Shown: positions 1 through 12,990 of the stretch, in pieces
Layout of the letters: every line of letters starts with the position of its first letter
Position numbering within the stretch: position 1 is the stretch's first letter
Assembly: GCF_963576545.1 (NCBI RefSeq)
Contig: NC_083649.1
Coordinates: forward strand, 6,104,906-6,168,905
From: Limanda limanda
Taxonomy: Eukaryota; Chordata; Actinopteri; Pleuronectiformes; Pleuronectidae
Direction of reading: 5' to 3'
Length of the DNA: 64,000 bases
The notes under the pieces: model-generated
Seen by the model: only the letters and a program-made list of their open reading frames with translations
Told to the model about the DNA's origin: nothing
Databases searched by the model: none
Program-made: the position numbers and the translations under genes

Positions 1-989
1 CAGCGAGATCTCGGCCTGGAAGCCTCGGCTCCAGCTGCCTCGTAAACAGCGGTCGTCATGGACGCATGATTTTGTTCCATTTTTATCAGAGCGAGTATAA
101 AAACGCGAGTATTTATATTTGAGCTATCTTTTGAACGAGGGAGTGGGGAACAAATTCCACACAAGTGTATTTCAATGCTCTTTAAGATGAGTGTTTATTT
201 TGACATATTGCGACATGGAATGAGGAATTAGATTTTCTCCTGTTCACGATGCAGCTCTGTGCTCTTGTCTCTGCTCGTAGCTCTGACGGGCTCGGGCTAA
301 TAACAGGAGGAATAGAATAACATTTCTGTGTTCCTCGACGCGTTAAAGCCAAATGAGAGGCAGAGCTAAATGTATTTTGAGGACGAGAAGAAAGGAAAAA
401 CGCGTCATTTGCCCGACCAGACCAGACCGAGGGGCGACAGCGGCACGGAGTCGGTGACGTGAGACGCCCGAGTCGCCGCTGCAGTCCAGGGAATCTGTCA
501 GTTTTTTGACTTGAGCGATAAGGGTTTGCTCTGAAAAGTTTGAGGACAGCTGGGTGTCCCCTGACTGAAGCTTTGTGGCTTTGCTGCTCTCTGTAGCTCG
601 CTGCCAGACGGGATGAAAGCAAGTCGAATCCACAGCTCAGAACGTCTGAAATGTTTTGATAAATCTCTCCCTCATCAATTCTTCTGTGGGAACACGTACT
701 GCTACTGCCAGGGGTTCAGGGATCCTCGTGAAAAATGTTTGTTTTTTTCCTGATAGAAGGGAACGTTCGACAATATTTAGCGGATATTTAAATTCTAAAG
801 CATCAAAGCAAGTAGGTCTGCGGTGAGGTAATAGACGAGAGGTGTAAATCAGCCTGTGTGATGAAAGAAAACGGGAAATCAGGCTCCGGGTTAAAAGAAA
901 AGCTCAAAGCCGGGCAGACGTTCGTTTTCTCTCCTTCTTCTCCTCCTCTTCTCTTCCTCCTCTTCTTCCTCCTCCACCGGTATGGAGGC

Positions 990-1150
990 CCGCGCTCCCT
1001 TGCACATCTGTCGGCATGTATCCGCCGCTCAATCGCTCTCACTGGGCCGCGGCGGGTTCCCTAACAGCTCAGTATGGCTCTTCCATTAATCAAAGACACT
1101 TCCAGTGTCCCATTACAGAAACACTGCTACTCGGCCTGTCTGAAGCTGAC
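990..1150. promoter_or_regulatory. candidate conserved noncoding element
   Basis: Repeat-free, compositionally complex block. It carries a TAATCAAAG word that fits a TCF/LEF site with an overlapping homeobox-like TAAT, and a TGACAGCT word that fits MEIS/TGIF. ZBTB16 is a developmental regulator whose long introns could plausibly host enhancers. Motif words are seen directly; conservation and function are inference. It sits upstream of a CT-rich tract and a G-rich stretch at 1340-1390 that look like background. Confidence 0.25.
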
Positions 1151-2000
1151 AGCTCGCCAATTCATCTTCGGGGGAGGAAAAAAAAAAGCCATTGTGGCAC
1201 GCCAGTCGCCTTTACCTGTTCAAACGAAGGGCTGTTAAGAGCGCAGGAAGACCCCTCTGAAATTGTTTTCTCTAGGTCAGGCAAACAACAAAAAAGGTAA
1301 ATTGCTTGTCTCAGGTAACACACAGGAGGAGCCGGCGGTGGCAGCGGGTTGTGGGGGAGGGAAGGGGGGGGTATCGGGTGGAGGAGAGGGTCAGCGAGGA
1401 AATAAGAGGATGGAGATGTGTTTGTTAAGAAGCTGACTCCAATGATGCTGCAAGGGGATGAAATGCACCGATGCAGTTTACCGAAACGGCCTAAACACTG
1501 TCCTGACACCGAGGAGGAACCCGCTGCCGAGGCAGGCTGCCACTAAGTGCACCTCCTTACGCCCCCCCGCTGCCTCACAGTGGCAGCTGGGGGGGTTCGG
1601 GCTTTTTGAGGCAGAGATCGAGTACAAACGGAGAAAAACGGACAGAATTCACAAAGGGATTTTTACTTTTTGAAGGTTTTCACGTTGCCGTTTCTTAAAT
1701 AAGAATCATTCATAAGGCAAAGTCAAAAATTTGATGACGCGGAAAAATTATGTCGATGGTTTGTGATCCATAGGAGGAGGGAGGCTATGTCAAATGTCAA
1801 AGCTTTGATGAAACGGCTATAGATACTGTATTTCTTTTTATACCTTGTCACCAAGACGAGATAATTACACATTAATACACAGCTTGAAATGCCAGATAGA
1901 GTGACTGCAAAGAAAAAAGATATAGAAACGTGTTATTGTTTTCAAACATCGGATTAAATCGGATTAAATAATTAGATCGAGGTCGCATTTCAATTTATCA

Positions 2001-2012
2001 CCACTAGGGGGC
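2001..2012 (+). promoter_or_regulatory. candidate CTCF core site
   Basis: CCACTAGGGGGC matches the central part of the vertebrate CTCF consensus. In fish, similar words also occur in dispersed repeats, so a single match is weak evidence of an insulator. Confidence 0.3.
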
Positions 2013-2694
2013 TGAATATTGGCCCCTTTATTGCCTGAAAAGGTTGCTATGGTTACTGTTTTAGCGAACATTGCTATTATTGCTAATCAGGGACAGTCTC
2101 TTTAAAGAAGCTACGTTAGCATTGTTCTCAGTTGTGAGACTTGTTCACTTGTTGACGCTGCAGTTAGCCGCTAACTCGGTCGTCCGCTGGTAAATATATT
2201 TTAATTGTAGCTTTAATTTTTAACCCAGCTGTTTATCTAACAGCCATAAAAGACCATATTCAATGAAAGTTTGTGTAAAACCAAAACAATGATCCAAAAC
2301 AGGCTAAAATAAACTAATGTCAACTTTCACATTATTTGTCGTATTAAATTAATTCAAAAAAATCTTAATTAAAAATCAAAAAAGTTTAAAATATGTTTTG
2401 AAGTAAACAGAGACAAATTATATATATATATATTCTATATATGGCATTTAACGATAAGTATAAGTCATCAGTTTTAGCTGTGGGGTTGCGATGGCTCCAC
2501 TGTTAGATGGTGAACGTTTCACATGTTGAATGTTTAATTGTCGGCCTGATCCGAAGCACATGGAGCGGGGGTGACTTCAGGGCGGATCCACTTTCTGCTT
2601 CAACCACAGAAAACAACACGTCGCTGCAGCAGCTGCGTGGTGGAGAAGGAACTCTTTATTAATCCTGGGTGTTTTCTCGGGGATAACGTGTGAT

Positions 2695-2765
2695 AAACCA
2701 ATCAGAGCGCGGCGTCCCGGCCCTTTAAGAGCCGGGTGCAGTAGCACCTTGGTGGATCGGGATCA
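2695..2765. promoter_or_regulatory. CCAAT box with clustered small inverted repeats
   Basis: An ACCAATCAGAGC word fits NF-Y. It is followed within about 20 bp by CCCGGC...GCCGGG arms around a TTTAAGA centre, then a perfect GGTGC/GCACC stem with a 4-nt loop, then CACC/GGTG. A CCAAT box beside GC-rich sequence can mark an alternative promoter or an intronic enhancer. No exon or start codon can be tied to it. Confidence 0.25.
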
Positions 2766-3524
2766 TGGGGGCGGATTGGAGAAGAGAGAACGCTTATTTA
2801 GCTTATTTAGCTTATGAATATCACTGTGACGTGTTGTGCCGTTGACTCCAGACCAAGTTTTTGTTGGTCAATCGTGCAAAGAATTCGAGTTTCGCACTAA
2901 AAGCTAAGATTACGTCGAAATAACAAAGTTTCAGACGTGATTTTTCTTCCTATTTTAAATCCCTGTTATTATTTTAAAGTAGTCTTCTGGCACCCGGACT
3001 GTAAATAGTTTAGCATGTGCAGTTGAGAGGGAAAAGGCAAAGTGAACTGTGGAAAGCCAGCTGCTGCTCAGGGTGTGTGGCTCTGAATTGGCAGCTGGTG
3101 ACTCCAACATTTTTAGCCGCTTGGAAGTCGAAGAAGTGGCGAGTGGCGAGTTTCCAAACCGAGGTGCAACCCGGAGAAAAAAAAGACACGAAGAAGAAGA
3201 GAAACCCGATTTCATTGTTCTCATTAGGATCCGATCCTTCTCTCTAATGAACACACTGACAGTAAAAGTGAGGGAGGCCGAATGAGAGAGGACAGCTTGT
3301 CCCCTCCCCTCAGCCCCACGCTGAACCCCCCCCGCTCGATTTGATTGGCATAATGAGGTGAAGGCTAGTTGGCACAAAGCTGCTCCGGGGGGGCAAATGG
3401 AGACATTATTATTTTGTGCGTGTATGTGTGTAAAGAGGTTTTCTTGGCGATCCACACCTCGGCCCCACTGGGCTTTTAATTACCCTCCCCGTAACATGGC
3501 ATCTGCTGAGACTGGACGAGCGAG

Positions 3525-3622
3525 AGAGCGAGAGAGAGAGAGCACTGCCAACATGGGCACCGTGGCTCTCTCTCTCTCTCTCTCTCTCTCCCTCTCTCTC
3601 TCTCTCTCTCCCTCTCTCTGTC
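3525..3622. repeat. GA tract and CT tract in opposite phase
   Basis: A short GA-rich run (about 3525-3542) is followed by a long CT run (about 3565-3620). The two are complementary, so the pair could fold as an imperfect hairpin. An open frame across it is a repeat artefact. Confidence 0.8.
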
Positions 3623-4574
3623 TCTTGTCACCGTTGGACCCCAGCTGCAGTCTCGCTCGGCGCTTATTGGATTCTATCTACATGTATGATTGATTCAGCA
3701 CCTGAACTGTGCTTTTCATGACAAGACGGCCAGACTGACACACACACTGACACACACAAGGACACAAACACACACACTGACACACACACTAACACACACA
3801 CATGCATGCACACAGCAGAGCAAAGCACCCCAGCTGGCAAATATTTAACCAACCGTGAGCCGCAGTAAGATGCCCACTCTGTTCAAGTAGGTTGGGACAT
3901 TTTCGGAGCAGATGTTTGATTTGCTGCTCTGGAAGAGAAAGATTATAGTTGTCTTACGAAAAGACATTGTGTTGGTCTTTGTGTGTCTGTGTGCGGTTCC
4001 ACTTGAAGCTGCAGTTTTGATTTGATGTGAACAAAAAAGACGACAGAATCCTCTGTGTATTTCCAAAAGGATTTGATTCCTGCTCGAGATTCCCCTCAGT
4101 TGAACCTCAGCTCTTCCAGATGTTGGCCTGTAACTATTCAGACATTGCTATTAAAACCAACACTAACACCCATGATGCAAATGGGCTTATTTTTAAAGAC
4201 GTATGCCTACATCCTAGATAAGCACCTTGTGAATCCGTAGTTTTGGTTGAAGTTGTAAATCATCCGTGACCGCGGCGTGTCCCAGGCAGTTTGGTGAGTT
4301 GAGGAAACTTATTCTGGTGTTTACAGGCTTCTCCCATCGCCAGTGAAGCCCTATAATCACTTTGGCTGCATCTGAGCCGTTCAGCTCCGTGTGCACGTTG
4401 CTGGGAATCAGGACACGTTCCGTATAGTGTGATATAAGGTTGTGTATCTCCAGTGTGTCACCAGCCTCTAGCTGTTGGTAATACACACAAACACACAAAC
4501 ATGCTAGTTGGGCCATGAAGAACATTTAAAGGTCCTGTTTGTTGTTTAAATCGGCATCCCCCCCCACACTGTCT

Positions 4575-4797
4575 GCACACGCCTCCCCCACACATGCACA
4601 CACACACGCACATGCACAGACATGCACATGCACACGCACAGACACACACATGCACACGCACAGACACACACGTGCACACGCACAAGCACAGACACATGCA
4701 CATGCCTTTTTTTAGTCTCAGCATTAGCAGTCATATCGATTTCTTCCTTTATGCTTTTTCTAACCCCTTGTAAAGGAAAATCCCCCCCCCCCTCCAG

Positions 4798-4879
<82 letters not shown>

Positions 4880-4890
4880 ACACACACAGT
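4575..4890. repeat. CA microsatellites, compound and pure
   Basis: An interrupted CA tract with GCACATGCACA variants (about 4575-4705) is followed, after roughly 90 bp, by a nearly pure CA tract (about 4798-4890) that is preceded by a C run. Several overlapping His/Thr- or Cys/Val-rich frames arise from it and are not genes. Confidence 0.9.
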
Positions 4891-7141
4891 AGTCACACAA
4901 GCCATTGCAGCAATCTGCCCAAAGTAATAATCGTCCACATTATATCCAGTGTTATTACTTATCATAACACCTCATTATGCAATAATTCCATTAAACAACA
5001 GTGTAGTAATTATTTTTCATATTCGCCCGACTCCGACTGTTCGTGCCGTTTCCTCCACGGAGAAGCAATCGCTGCCAAATCTGATAAATGCAGGAGGTTT
5101 ATTAAACTGGCGTCTGCTGTTGCTCTACGGCTCCGTCTCGTTCCGAGGTGCATTAGCGTCACATTGAGAAGTACATGATCTGTCAGATACTACATTATTA
5201 TTATTATTATTATTATCAGCTGACGGTAGTGGTGTGTGATGTTTTTCCTCGCCGGGGTCGGGGGGGGAAGTCTGCTCTCGAGTGAAGGCACGACCCCGGC
5301 CTGACATCCAGACGCTACTATTTCCGTGTTCTGGCCCTCTGGCCAAAAAGCTGTCAGCACATATTTTATCCTTTTGCTCACAGAGTACATTTCCTCTCGC
5401 TGCCTCCTCCTCTCTCTCTCTCTTCTCGTTGGACTCGTCTCTCGACCTCTCCTCCCTCTGTGCACACAGCGGTGACACTCCGAGGCGTTAATGGCTCCTC
5501 ACGACCTGTTAAAGTCAGTTCAGGTCGGCTCATTTGGTTAAATCATCTTATAAAAGTTGCCTGTCGTGTTTTTTTTTTACCCCAGGTTTCTGTGCATGAT
5601 TCATTTCTAATGGAGGAGAACAACATCTTAGTTTTTCCTATTCGTCCAACTTAGCAGGACGCCGTGGTCCTTTTGTGTTTTCAACAACAGAGCAATACAA
5701 CTTTATTACGGCTTTAACAGAAATAATGTGTCTAGTTTTCACACGTTTGCTTTTAAATTGGTCTTAAATTTAGTGTCTGGCAGCGTTTTGCCTTTTTTGG
5801 ATTTACTTGGGGCATTTGGTAATAATCTTTTATTTCCCACATTCTGCCCTGTGCCTCTGTGCACTCTGTTATTAGGCATATTTCACACACACATAAACCC
5901 CCCCCCCCCCGACTCCCACATGACCCTCCGCTGCACGGGCAGAGCCGCTGATTCAAGCCGACAGAATTTCTTGGCACAGACCGCCCACTCCATTCACTGG
6001 CTGCGGTTCAGCTGTCATACTCGCCCGCTGAAGTTTCTCCCGCTGCCGAGATGAATGCACCAGCACGAGCTGTTGCATTCACCGGCGGCGTGTTTATCCA
6101 CAGTTAACCACTCGGCGCGGGTCAGATATGATGAGAGCGAGAGGACGCTCGACTCGTGACAGCAGCAGAAAAACAGACATCAGGTATAAATAAGAGGAGA
6201 AGAAGCTCCGGTGGCGTTATGATACCGATGAGTCTCAACGTGAGGGTTCTTGGAATCCTCCAGGGAATGTGAGCGGACTGCCAGAAATAGGAGCAATTGT
6301 CATGCTTCATTATCTTCCACTTCCTCTGAGTTAGCTCAGTGTGCAGTAAGTCATATTTGACATAGTTCTTCTCCCATGAAGGTAAGAATTCATTCGGTTT
6401 CTATTCATGTGCGGATCCGAGAATCAAATAGGAATCTGCAAAGCTTCACCGCGGCTAATTGGCCACTTGATCACCATCCTGCAAACTGATTAAATAAATA
6501 TACCCTGTCCACGGAAACGCTCTACAAACAGCTCGCACTAAACACCACCTGTCAGGAGGTATTTGTACTGTGAGATATTTGCATTATTATTCACAACATG
6601 TATAAAAGAAAGTGAAAAAAGCAACTCAATTTATTAAAGATATATACATATATATATAATTAAATAATCTACAATGTGTCAAAACTAGTTAAATGTGCTA
6701 AATCCACCAATAATTTAATTTGATTGATATAAAACATATACAAGGAGAAAATCCAGCTGATACTTTTTGGTATTCAGCTTTTTTAAGACTCTGCTGATTA
6801 AGTAATTATCAGAATGGTTAAACCAATAATCCTCTTTAATCAATCTAGTCAACTACTTAAGTGATTTTAAACCATTTTATTGATTCTTTCCAAACATTTA
6901 TACATAAAGCAAATAGATAATAATACAACAGTGTTTTTTCCTCATGTTGTCTTAAATATACACTCAATAGAAACCATATAGACAGAAAGTATAAATGTAT
7001 TACAGTTAGTGTAGATAGGTGCTTACAGGTGTAGACAACACGTACACATCTAGGTGTAAGTACTCTACAGCCATTAAAAAGGAAACAAACACAGCTATTA
7101 CAGGAACTGTGATGTGTACAAGAACATAGTGTCACCCCCTC

Positions 7142-7162
7142 TCACACACACACAGACACACA

Positions 7163-7199
<37 letters not shown>

Positions 7200-7392
7200 A
7201 GATGTGAGACTTGTTTACTGCAGCCCCGCAGAGCTCCGGCTGGGGCTGCTTGGGACGCCCGTGGGTGCTGTGTAGCTCTTGGAAGGCGGACGTGTGGTGA
7301 ATGACAGTGCAGATAGCCCAGCGCCATCACTGCCACCTGAACCCCCCCCCATAAACACACACACACAAACACACAAACACACACACACAAGT
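7142..7392. repeat. two CA microsatellites
   Basis: A CA tract at about 7144-7197 and a second interrupted one at about 7355-7390. The sequence between them is unique, with no recognisable gene. Confidence 0.85.
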
Positions 7393-8189
7393 TCACGAGG
7401 TCGGACGCATCAAAACAACCTGCCTGCGGCCGTCTCAAGTGTGAAAATAAACCCTTTGCAATCTTTACCTTTATTCTTTTCAATCGCTTTTATTTTCCTC
7501 GGCATAGACACAGTCGTTCCCTGCAAATAATCTTATCTGTGTTGTTTTGCATGGACAGGCACAAACACACACAAACACACAGACAGACACACAAACACAC
7601 TGGCTTGCCTCTATCTGTTTCCCAGAATGTGATCTGTCCATCGTGTTACAAGGCGTACAGTAAATCAATCTCTGAGGCATTGCATAATAGTTTGAGAGCC
7701 GAGTCCAAATAGCTAAATAATCACCTTGTCAACCGGTCGGCTCTGGCTCGCTCCGGCTGGAAATAAATAAAATCACAAGGTCCCTCTCCGGTTTCCAGAT
7801 AAACAAGAGTGTTTACGCTGAGTCAAGTTATGAGGCTCGGCTGTCCACACGATGTTCACTGTGTGCCAGGCCAGAGGTTTTTCTTAGATAAGCCACAATA
7901 AGTACCAGTTGAATTACTTGTGCTGAACTCTATTTAGCTTTTCTAATTTAGATTATGTTCTCTACATATCATTTTGATAGCTCTGCGGGAATCAGAAAGT
8001 CAGTGTTGTAGTTTTCTAGATCTTTGTGAAGTCATTTTGATTTTATTCTAAAATAAATCAATGATTAGCATTGTATTACAGTTAAAAAGGCCTCAACTCT
8101 ACAAACCTATCAAGGCATTTTTAGTTATAATAGTCATAAACATTGAATTAACCTTTTATTTATTTATTTTTATCCTGCTCATAGTGTAT

Positions 8190-8412
8190 TCATCATCCTT
8201 ATATCTTACAATTCCTGTTAATAGCGTAATATTCCATATATATTTCTTACTGTACAGATCTATTTATTGACATTTTCACTTTAATATAAAAACTTCAATA
8301 CTCTGCACTTTTACTGCCTTTTTTGCACTTCTGGTTAGATGCTAAACTGCATTTCGTTGTATAAGTACTCGTACTGTGCTAATGACAATAAAGTTGAATC
8401 TAATCTAATCTA
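8190..8412 (+). mobile_element. LINE 3' tail (L2/CR1-like)
   Basis: The sequence runs through an AT-rich 3'-UTR-like stretch into GCATTTCGTTGTATAAG, then TGACAATAAAG and three or so TCTAATC units. That combination, ending in a short tandem repeat instead of poly(A), is typical of 3' ends of fish L2/CR1-group LINEs. No reverse transcriptase frame remains, so this is a severely 5'-truncated copy. Family assignment is from memory of such tails, not from a search. Confidence 0.55.
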
Positions 8413-9025
8413 ATTTGCAATCATTTGCTGTTTACTGATTATAAAAGACAACTTTTCCTTTTAAAACTAGCGACACATTTCCTCCTGTTTTGTATTCTTC
8501 ACACTTACGAATCCAAATATTGAGCTCAGTTGTTTTTACAGTATTGTTGCGTCACTCTTCGCTCTTCCCGGGGTAATAAATGTCATTTTCCCGACGCTTG
8601 TTGCCGTTATATTTATCATTTTCTGATTCTAACTGCAACAGCAAAGACAAAACTTCTCCACAAGGTAAAAGTTTGATCCCGTTTGGTCTCATTCGAACTC
8701 TCTCCCTCCTCACACACACACGACACTATTATCTGCATTTATCAGCTATCTTTTTTTCATTTTTTGTAAGTGCTGTTCCCTCACACAGGTTGTTGTGTTG
8801 TCGTTCTTGTTGTGAAATGCAGCTTTTATTGATGTAACAGGTGCTTAGCTCGACTGTGGCAGTCAAAATAACCCATCTCCTCCTGTTTGGCTTTCAGAGT
8901 GGAAGCTAAAGTTAGACATCTTTGAGGTTTTTCTGCCACTTGATGGAAGGTGAAGCCGATGCATAATGCATGAGGAGAGGGGGAAGACTTCGTCTGGCTG
9001 CTTTTTATAGACCACCAAAGCTCTG

Positions 9026-9049
9026 CTGCTGCACACACACACACACACA

Positions 9050-9085
<36 letters not shown>

Positions 9086-9317
9086 CCTGAGCCGACCGTC
9101 TCACTCGATGCGCTGTAACCTCTCTCAGATCAAGAAAGCAGGAGCAGAGGAAAAACAGGAATCTAGCAAACCGGCAACATTGTCGAGAGGAAAAAAAGAG
9201 AAGAAGAAGAGAAAGAAACAACAAGACGAAACAGAAATGTTGACGCGCTATTTTGAGACGGCGACGTCGTTTGATGCACAAACCAAACGAGGCGCTGGGG
9301 GGGGGGGGGGGGGGGGA
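9026..9317. repeat. CA microsatellite and G homopolymer
   Basis: A CA tract at about 9031-9082 is followed about 200 bp later by a run of about 20 G (about 9297-9316). The interval is A/G-rich. Frames running through this are repeat shadows. Confidence 0.85.
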
Positions 9318-9507
9318 GGGAGCAGAGGGGCTGGCGTCTGTCTCTAAGATGGGCTTTAACAGAAATACTTTATACATGTGATCTTACAGGCTCTCCTCCG
9401 TCTTTGTTCCCACCGTTCCAACACTTCAGTGAACGTGTCTTTAGGTCGAGTTAAAATGAGGGAACGGGAATAAAAGAAGAGTTATCACACAAGGGAGGAG
9501 CCGGGGA

Positions 9508-11437
9508 TGTCAAATAATTTGCAGGCAAGTCGAGCTCCTGCTTCTGGTTGCAGGTTTTTGGAAAAAAAGCCATTTGCTTCCCTGAAAAGTGTGAAGTTAT
9601 TTTTTCCACTTATCCCTCTAATCCGTATTTAACCAGGCCGGTTGACTAAGAGCACACTGTCGTTTATAGTAATGACCTCTGGGAGAATCTGCAGTGAGTT
9701 GCATGTAGACACGGGTCCGAGCGTCTGTAGCTAACTCCCTTCATCTGCTGCATTGTTTTTCTGTGTTTTTTGGGACTGGATGATAATATTTAAACATATA
9801 AATAAGTAACGAACGAGAAGTCACAGTGCAAAAAGCTTCTATTTTCCATTTTCTATGAAATTACTCGACTGATATCGACTCCTCTCGTTGAGCGATGTGT
9901 TCTCAGGTCGGCGGCTGAGACGTTTGAACACAACACCCGTCGTCTCTGGGGAATTTAAGTGTCTTTGCCAAAAGGCTTTGATAAAACAATGTCAATAATT
10001 TGCAGGCAAGTCGAGCTCCTGCTTCTGGTTGCAGGTTTTTTGCAAAAACCCCATTTGCTTCCCTGAAAAGTTTGAAGTTATTTTTCCTCTTATCCCTCTA
10101 ATCCTTATTTAACCAGGCCGGTTGACTAAGAGCACACTGTCGTTTATAGTAATGACCTCGGGGAGAATCTGCAGTGAGTTGCATGTACACACGGGTCCGA
10201 GCGTCTGTAGCTAACTCCCTTTATCTGCTGTATTGTTTTTTGGGACTGGATGATCATATTTAAACATATAATTAAGTGAAGAACGAGAAGTCACAGTGCA
10301 AAAAGCTTCTATTTTCCATTTTCTATACAATTACCAGACTGATATCGACTCCTCTCGTTGAACGATGTGTACACACGGGTCCGAGCCTCTTTGGCTAACT
10401 CCCTTCATCTGCTGCATTGTTTTTCCTTGTTTTTTGGGACTGGATGATAATATTTAAACATATAAATAAGTAACGAACGAGAAGTCACAATGCAAAAAGC
10501 TTCTATTTTCATTTTTCAATCAGATTTTAGGAACAGGTGAATTAAATCTCTCGGGCTCTAGTAAGCCTTGAAGTAAACTATGTATTTTTGACCATTGAAC
10601 GAAATACATTTGTCAAATTTAGCAGAATTAGAAGTTGTATTTGTGGATCTTTAGCAACTTAGGGTCTGATCATATTTAAACATATAAATAAGTAAAGAAC
10701 GAGAAGTCACAATGCAAAAAGCTTCTATTTTCATGTTTCAAACTGACGGGAATTAAATCGCTTGGGCTCTTTGCCACATCGGCACAACTTCATCTAGTAA
10801 GCCTTTAAGTAAACTACGTATTTTTGACCATTGAACGAAATACATTTTTCAAATTTAGCAGAATTAGAAGTTGTATTTGTGGATCTTTAGCAACTTAGGG
10901 TCTGATCCATCGGACACAGGCTACATTACCATTCATTCACTGGTGTGTCTCTCAGCCTCCTGATGAATTTAAGACCATTTAACTTTCCTTTTTATCCCAT
11001 TTTTGTCATCAGCTCGTCTCTTAATTTTTCCGTTACTTGTTTTTTTGTCGCGTTTACTAAATATTGAACGATTTCACGGCCGCTTGTGTTCGACAAGAGC
11101 AAAGTTCGAGGTCTAAAACACCAACGATGGGTTTTCAAAGAGACACGAAATGAATTTTATTCAATGATAATATGACAATCTTGATTTGTACAGCTTGCAT
11201 TTTGGACAGAGACACTTCACATGATAATATTTATAAACATATAAATAAGTAACGAACGAGAAGACACAGTGTGAAAAGCTTCTATTTTCCATTTTCTACA
11301 AACTACCCGACTGATATCGACTCCTCTCGTTGAGCGCTGTGTTCTCAGGTCGGCGGCTGAGACGTTTGAACACAACACCCGTCGTCTCCGGGGAATTTAA
11401 GTGTCTTTGCCAAAAGGCTTTGATATAAAAAATGTCT
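9508..11437 (+). repeat. nested local duplication cluster (units A and B)
   Basis: Two sequence units alternate. Unit A (about 480 bp, from CAGGCAAGTCGAGCTCC to the AAAGGCTTTGATA end) occurs at about 9513-9985 and again from about 9994 to 10374. Partial A copies lie at about 10371-10515, 10667-10737 and 11220-11437. Unit B (with TTAGCAGAATTAGAAGTTG) occurs truncated at about 10515-10668 and more fully at about 10737-11222. B also occurs alone at 15411-15925. The copies differ by point changes and small indels, so this is not an exact assembly duplication. No protein is encoded. Confidence 0.8.
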
Positions 11438-12109
11438 CTGCAGTAACAAGAAAAATATCTCCTGCCAGTCGGGGGGGGGGGATTTGAACTGCAACCTCTG
11501 GGTCGTGTTCTCTCTTCATTGTCACCTCTTTATTGAATAAAGGGACTTTGTCGCAGGGTGAGAGCTCTTCACTCCGCGTGGAGCCGAAGCCGCCAGGTGG
11601 AAACGGCTTCCTGAGTAAGACTGAGGGTATTAGAGAGCGAATCCCAACTTCTGAGCTTCGGAGGAATCCAGGTATCTGACTGGGATTAGGGAGAAATAGT
11701 TGGTTCCTGCCCAGGATGCACAATTAGACGTTTCTGGGATTATTCCTCCTCCTCTCACCTGAGAACCGAGGCTCCTGTAACCGTGCGTCCTCCGGTAGCA
11801 ATCAGGCCTGGGTGGCGATAATTAGAGGAAAGAGCCGTGGCGAGAAAAAAGCCGTTATACTTCTCACATGATTTCATTGCAAAGAGAGAAACTGCAGCAT
11901 CGTTTCCTTTAAGAAAACTGAGATGTGACACTGCCCAGAGGGTTTTTTATTTCTTGGCGTCATAGGAGCAGATTTCAGCGATAAGATTCAAGACTTCACT
12001 GACAGGGTTTGATATCATGGAGTCTTCGTCTGATGTTTGATCCTCTGCTTCAGAAATAATCTCTCAGCCTCACATGACCTTCATTTTACAATATCTCAGT
12101 TCAGCGAGC

Positions 12110-12126
12110 CAGGCCAGTAGGTGGCG
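12110..12126 (+). promoter_or_regulatory. candidate CTCF core site
   Basis: CCAGTAGGTGGCG at about 12114-12126 fits the CTCF core. The following 300 bp resembles dispersed fish repeat sequence, so the match could be repeat-borne. Confidence 0.25.
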
Positions 12127-12819
12127 ATAAACATCTCGACATCAACAATCGTTCAAATACAACAGAAGAACTCGGAGGGAACTATTACTACAAATTTATG
12201 ATCCGACTGAGCAGTGCTAACCAAACGTACAGATGCCATTACTGGGCGTGTGCGAAGTAGAGCCTAATGTCATCGTTTCCTAAATGCTCCGATTTACATT
12301 TACCAGGTAGTTTTTGAAAATCTGAAAGTTTTTAAAATCGAAATTTTATTGACGTAAATCCCAAACCCAGAAAAGAAAGATCACATCAGTGTGGACCGGG
12401 CGTCAGTTTCTTGTATAACAATCAAATCAGTTTTGTAAACCCTTCAATACAGTAAAGGAGCAAATGTCTTATTTTATTCGACAAAGACTCTTTTTAATTG
12501 AGATTATTTCCCATAAACAGATCGCAATCACATGGAAAACTCTGAGTATCACGTGCAACATGTTAATGGGCGAGCAGACGTTTTAAATCTAATAAATTAA
12601 ACTGATGACCACATTTATTCCGTGTGAGGGTGAGCATCTCAACGCTGTTGTCAGTAATTAAGTCTTTAATGGCAAAATAAGATTTTTTTAAATCCCTCAC
12701 TGACACGTTTCATCCCTCGTGTCCTCACGACGCCAGACGCCGGGTATCGTGCGAGCATTGTGGGTAATTTTCAGTCTGAATCGAGTCCTAAGAAACATTC
12801 ATTCAACGGACGCACATCT

Positions 12820-12990
12820 CAATGACAGAACAGCCACAGCGGATGAATGAAGCCGATGATTTTTATGCCCGGCGGCGCTTTAGAGGGCCTTAAGGACATG
12901 ATGACATTTTAAATTCCCAGCTTTAGAGATAGAACCTCCTCTTTCTGGGGCCTTATTACCACTCGGTTGTATTAAATAATACAGATCTGC
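12820..12990. promoter_or_regulatory. candidate conserved noncoding element
   Basis: Unique, balanced-composition block containing GATTTTTATGCCC, CCTTAAGGACATGATGACATTTTAA-type AT words split by GC-rich segments, and a TTAAATAAT tail. It has no repeats or coding frame. The enhancer interpretation rests on composition and context only. Confidence 0.2.

Noticed and set aside
4458..4927. Cys/Val- and His/Thr-rich frames
   Set aside because: CA microsatellite artefacts; the same holds near 7.1, 9.0, 14.6, 23.9, 32.9, 46.4, 51.3, 55.8, 56.6 and 63.3 kb.
8826..9377. 183-residue minus-strand frame with a Ser/Leu-rich part
   Set aside because: Runs through a CA tract and a G homopolymer, with no recognisable domain and conflicting open frames on the other strand.
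9508..11437. CRISPR-like or regulatory repeat array
   Set aside because: Units are hundreds of bases long, diverged and of unequal length, without spacers; the context is a vertebrate intron.
11480..11500. ATTTGAACTGCAACC, which on the minus strand resembles a tRNA T-loop
   Set aside because: Flanked by a C/G homopolymer, and no acceptor or anticodon stem is found.
12160..12420. Possible dispersed repeat with GTGTGGACCGGGCGT end
   Set aside because: Resembles ends of fish elements, but no inverted repeat or target duplication could be found.
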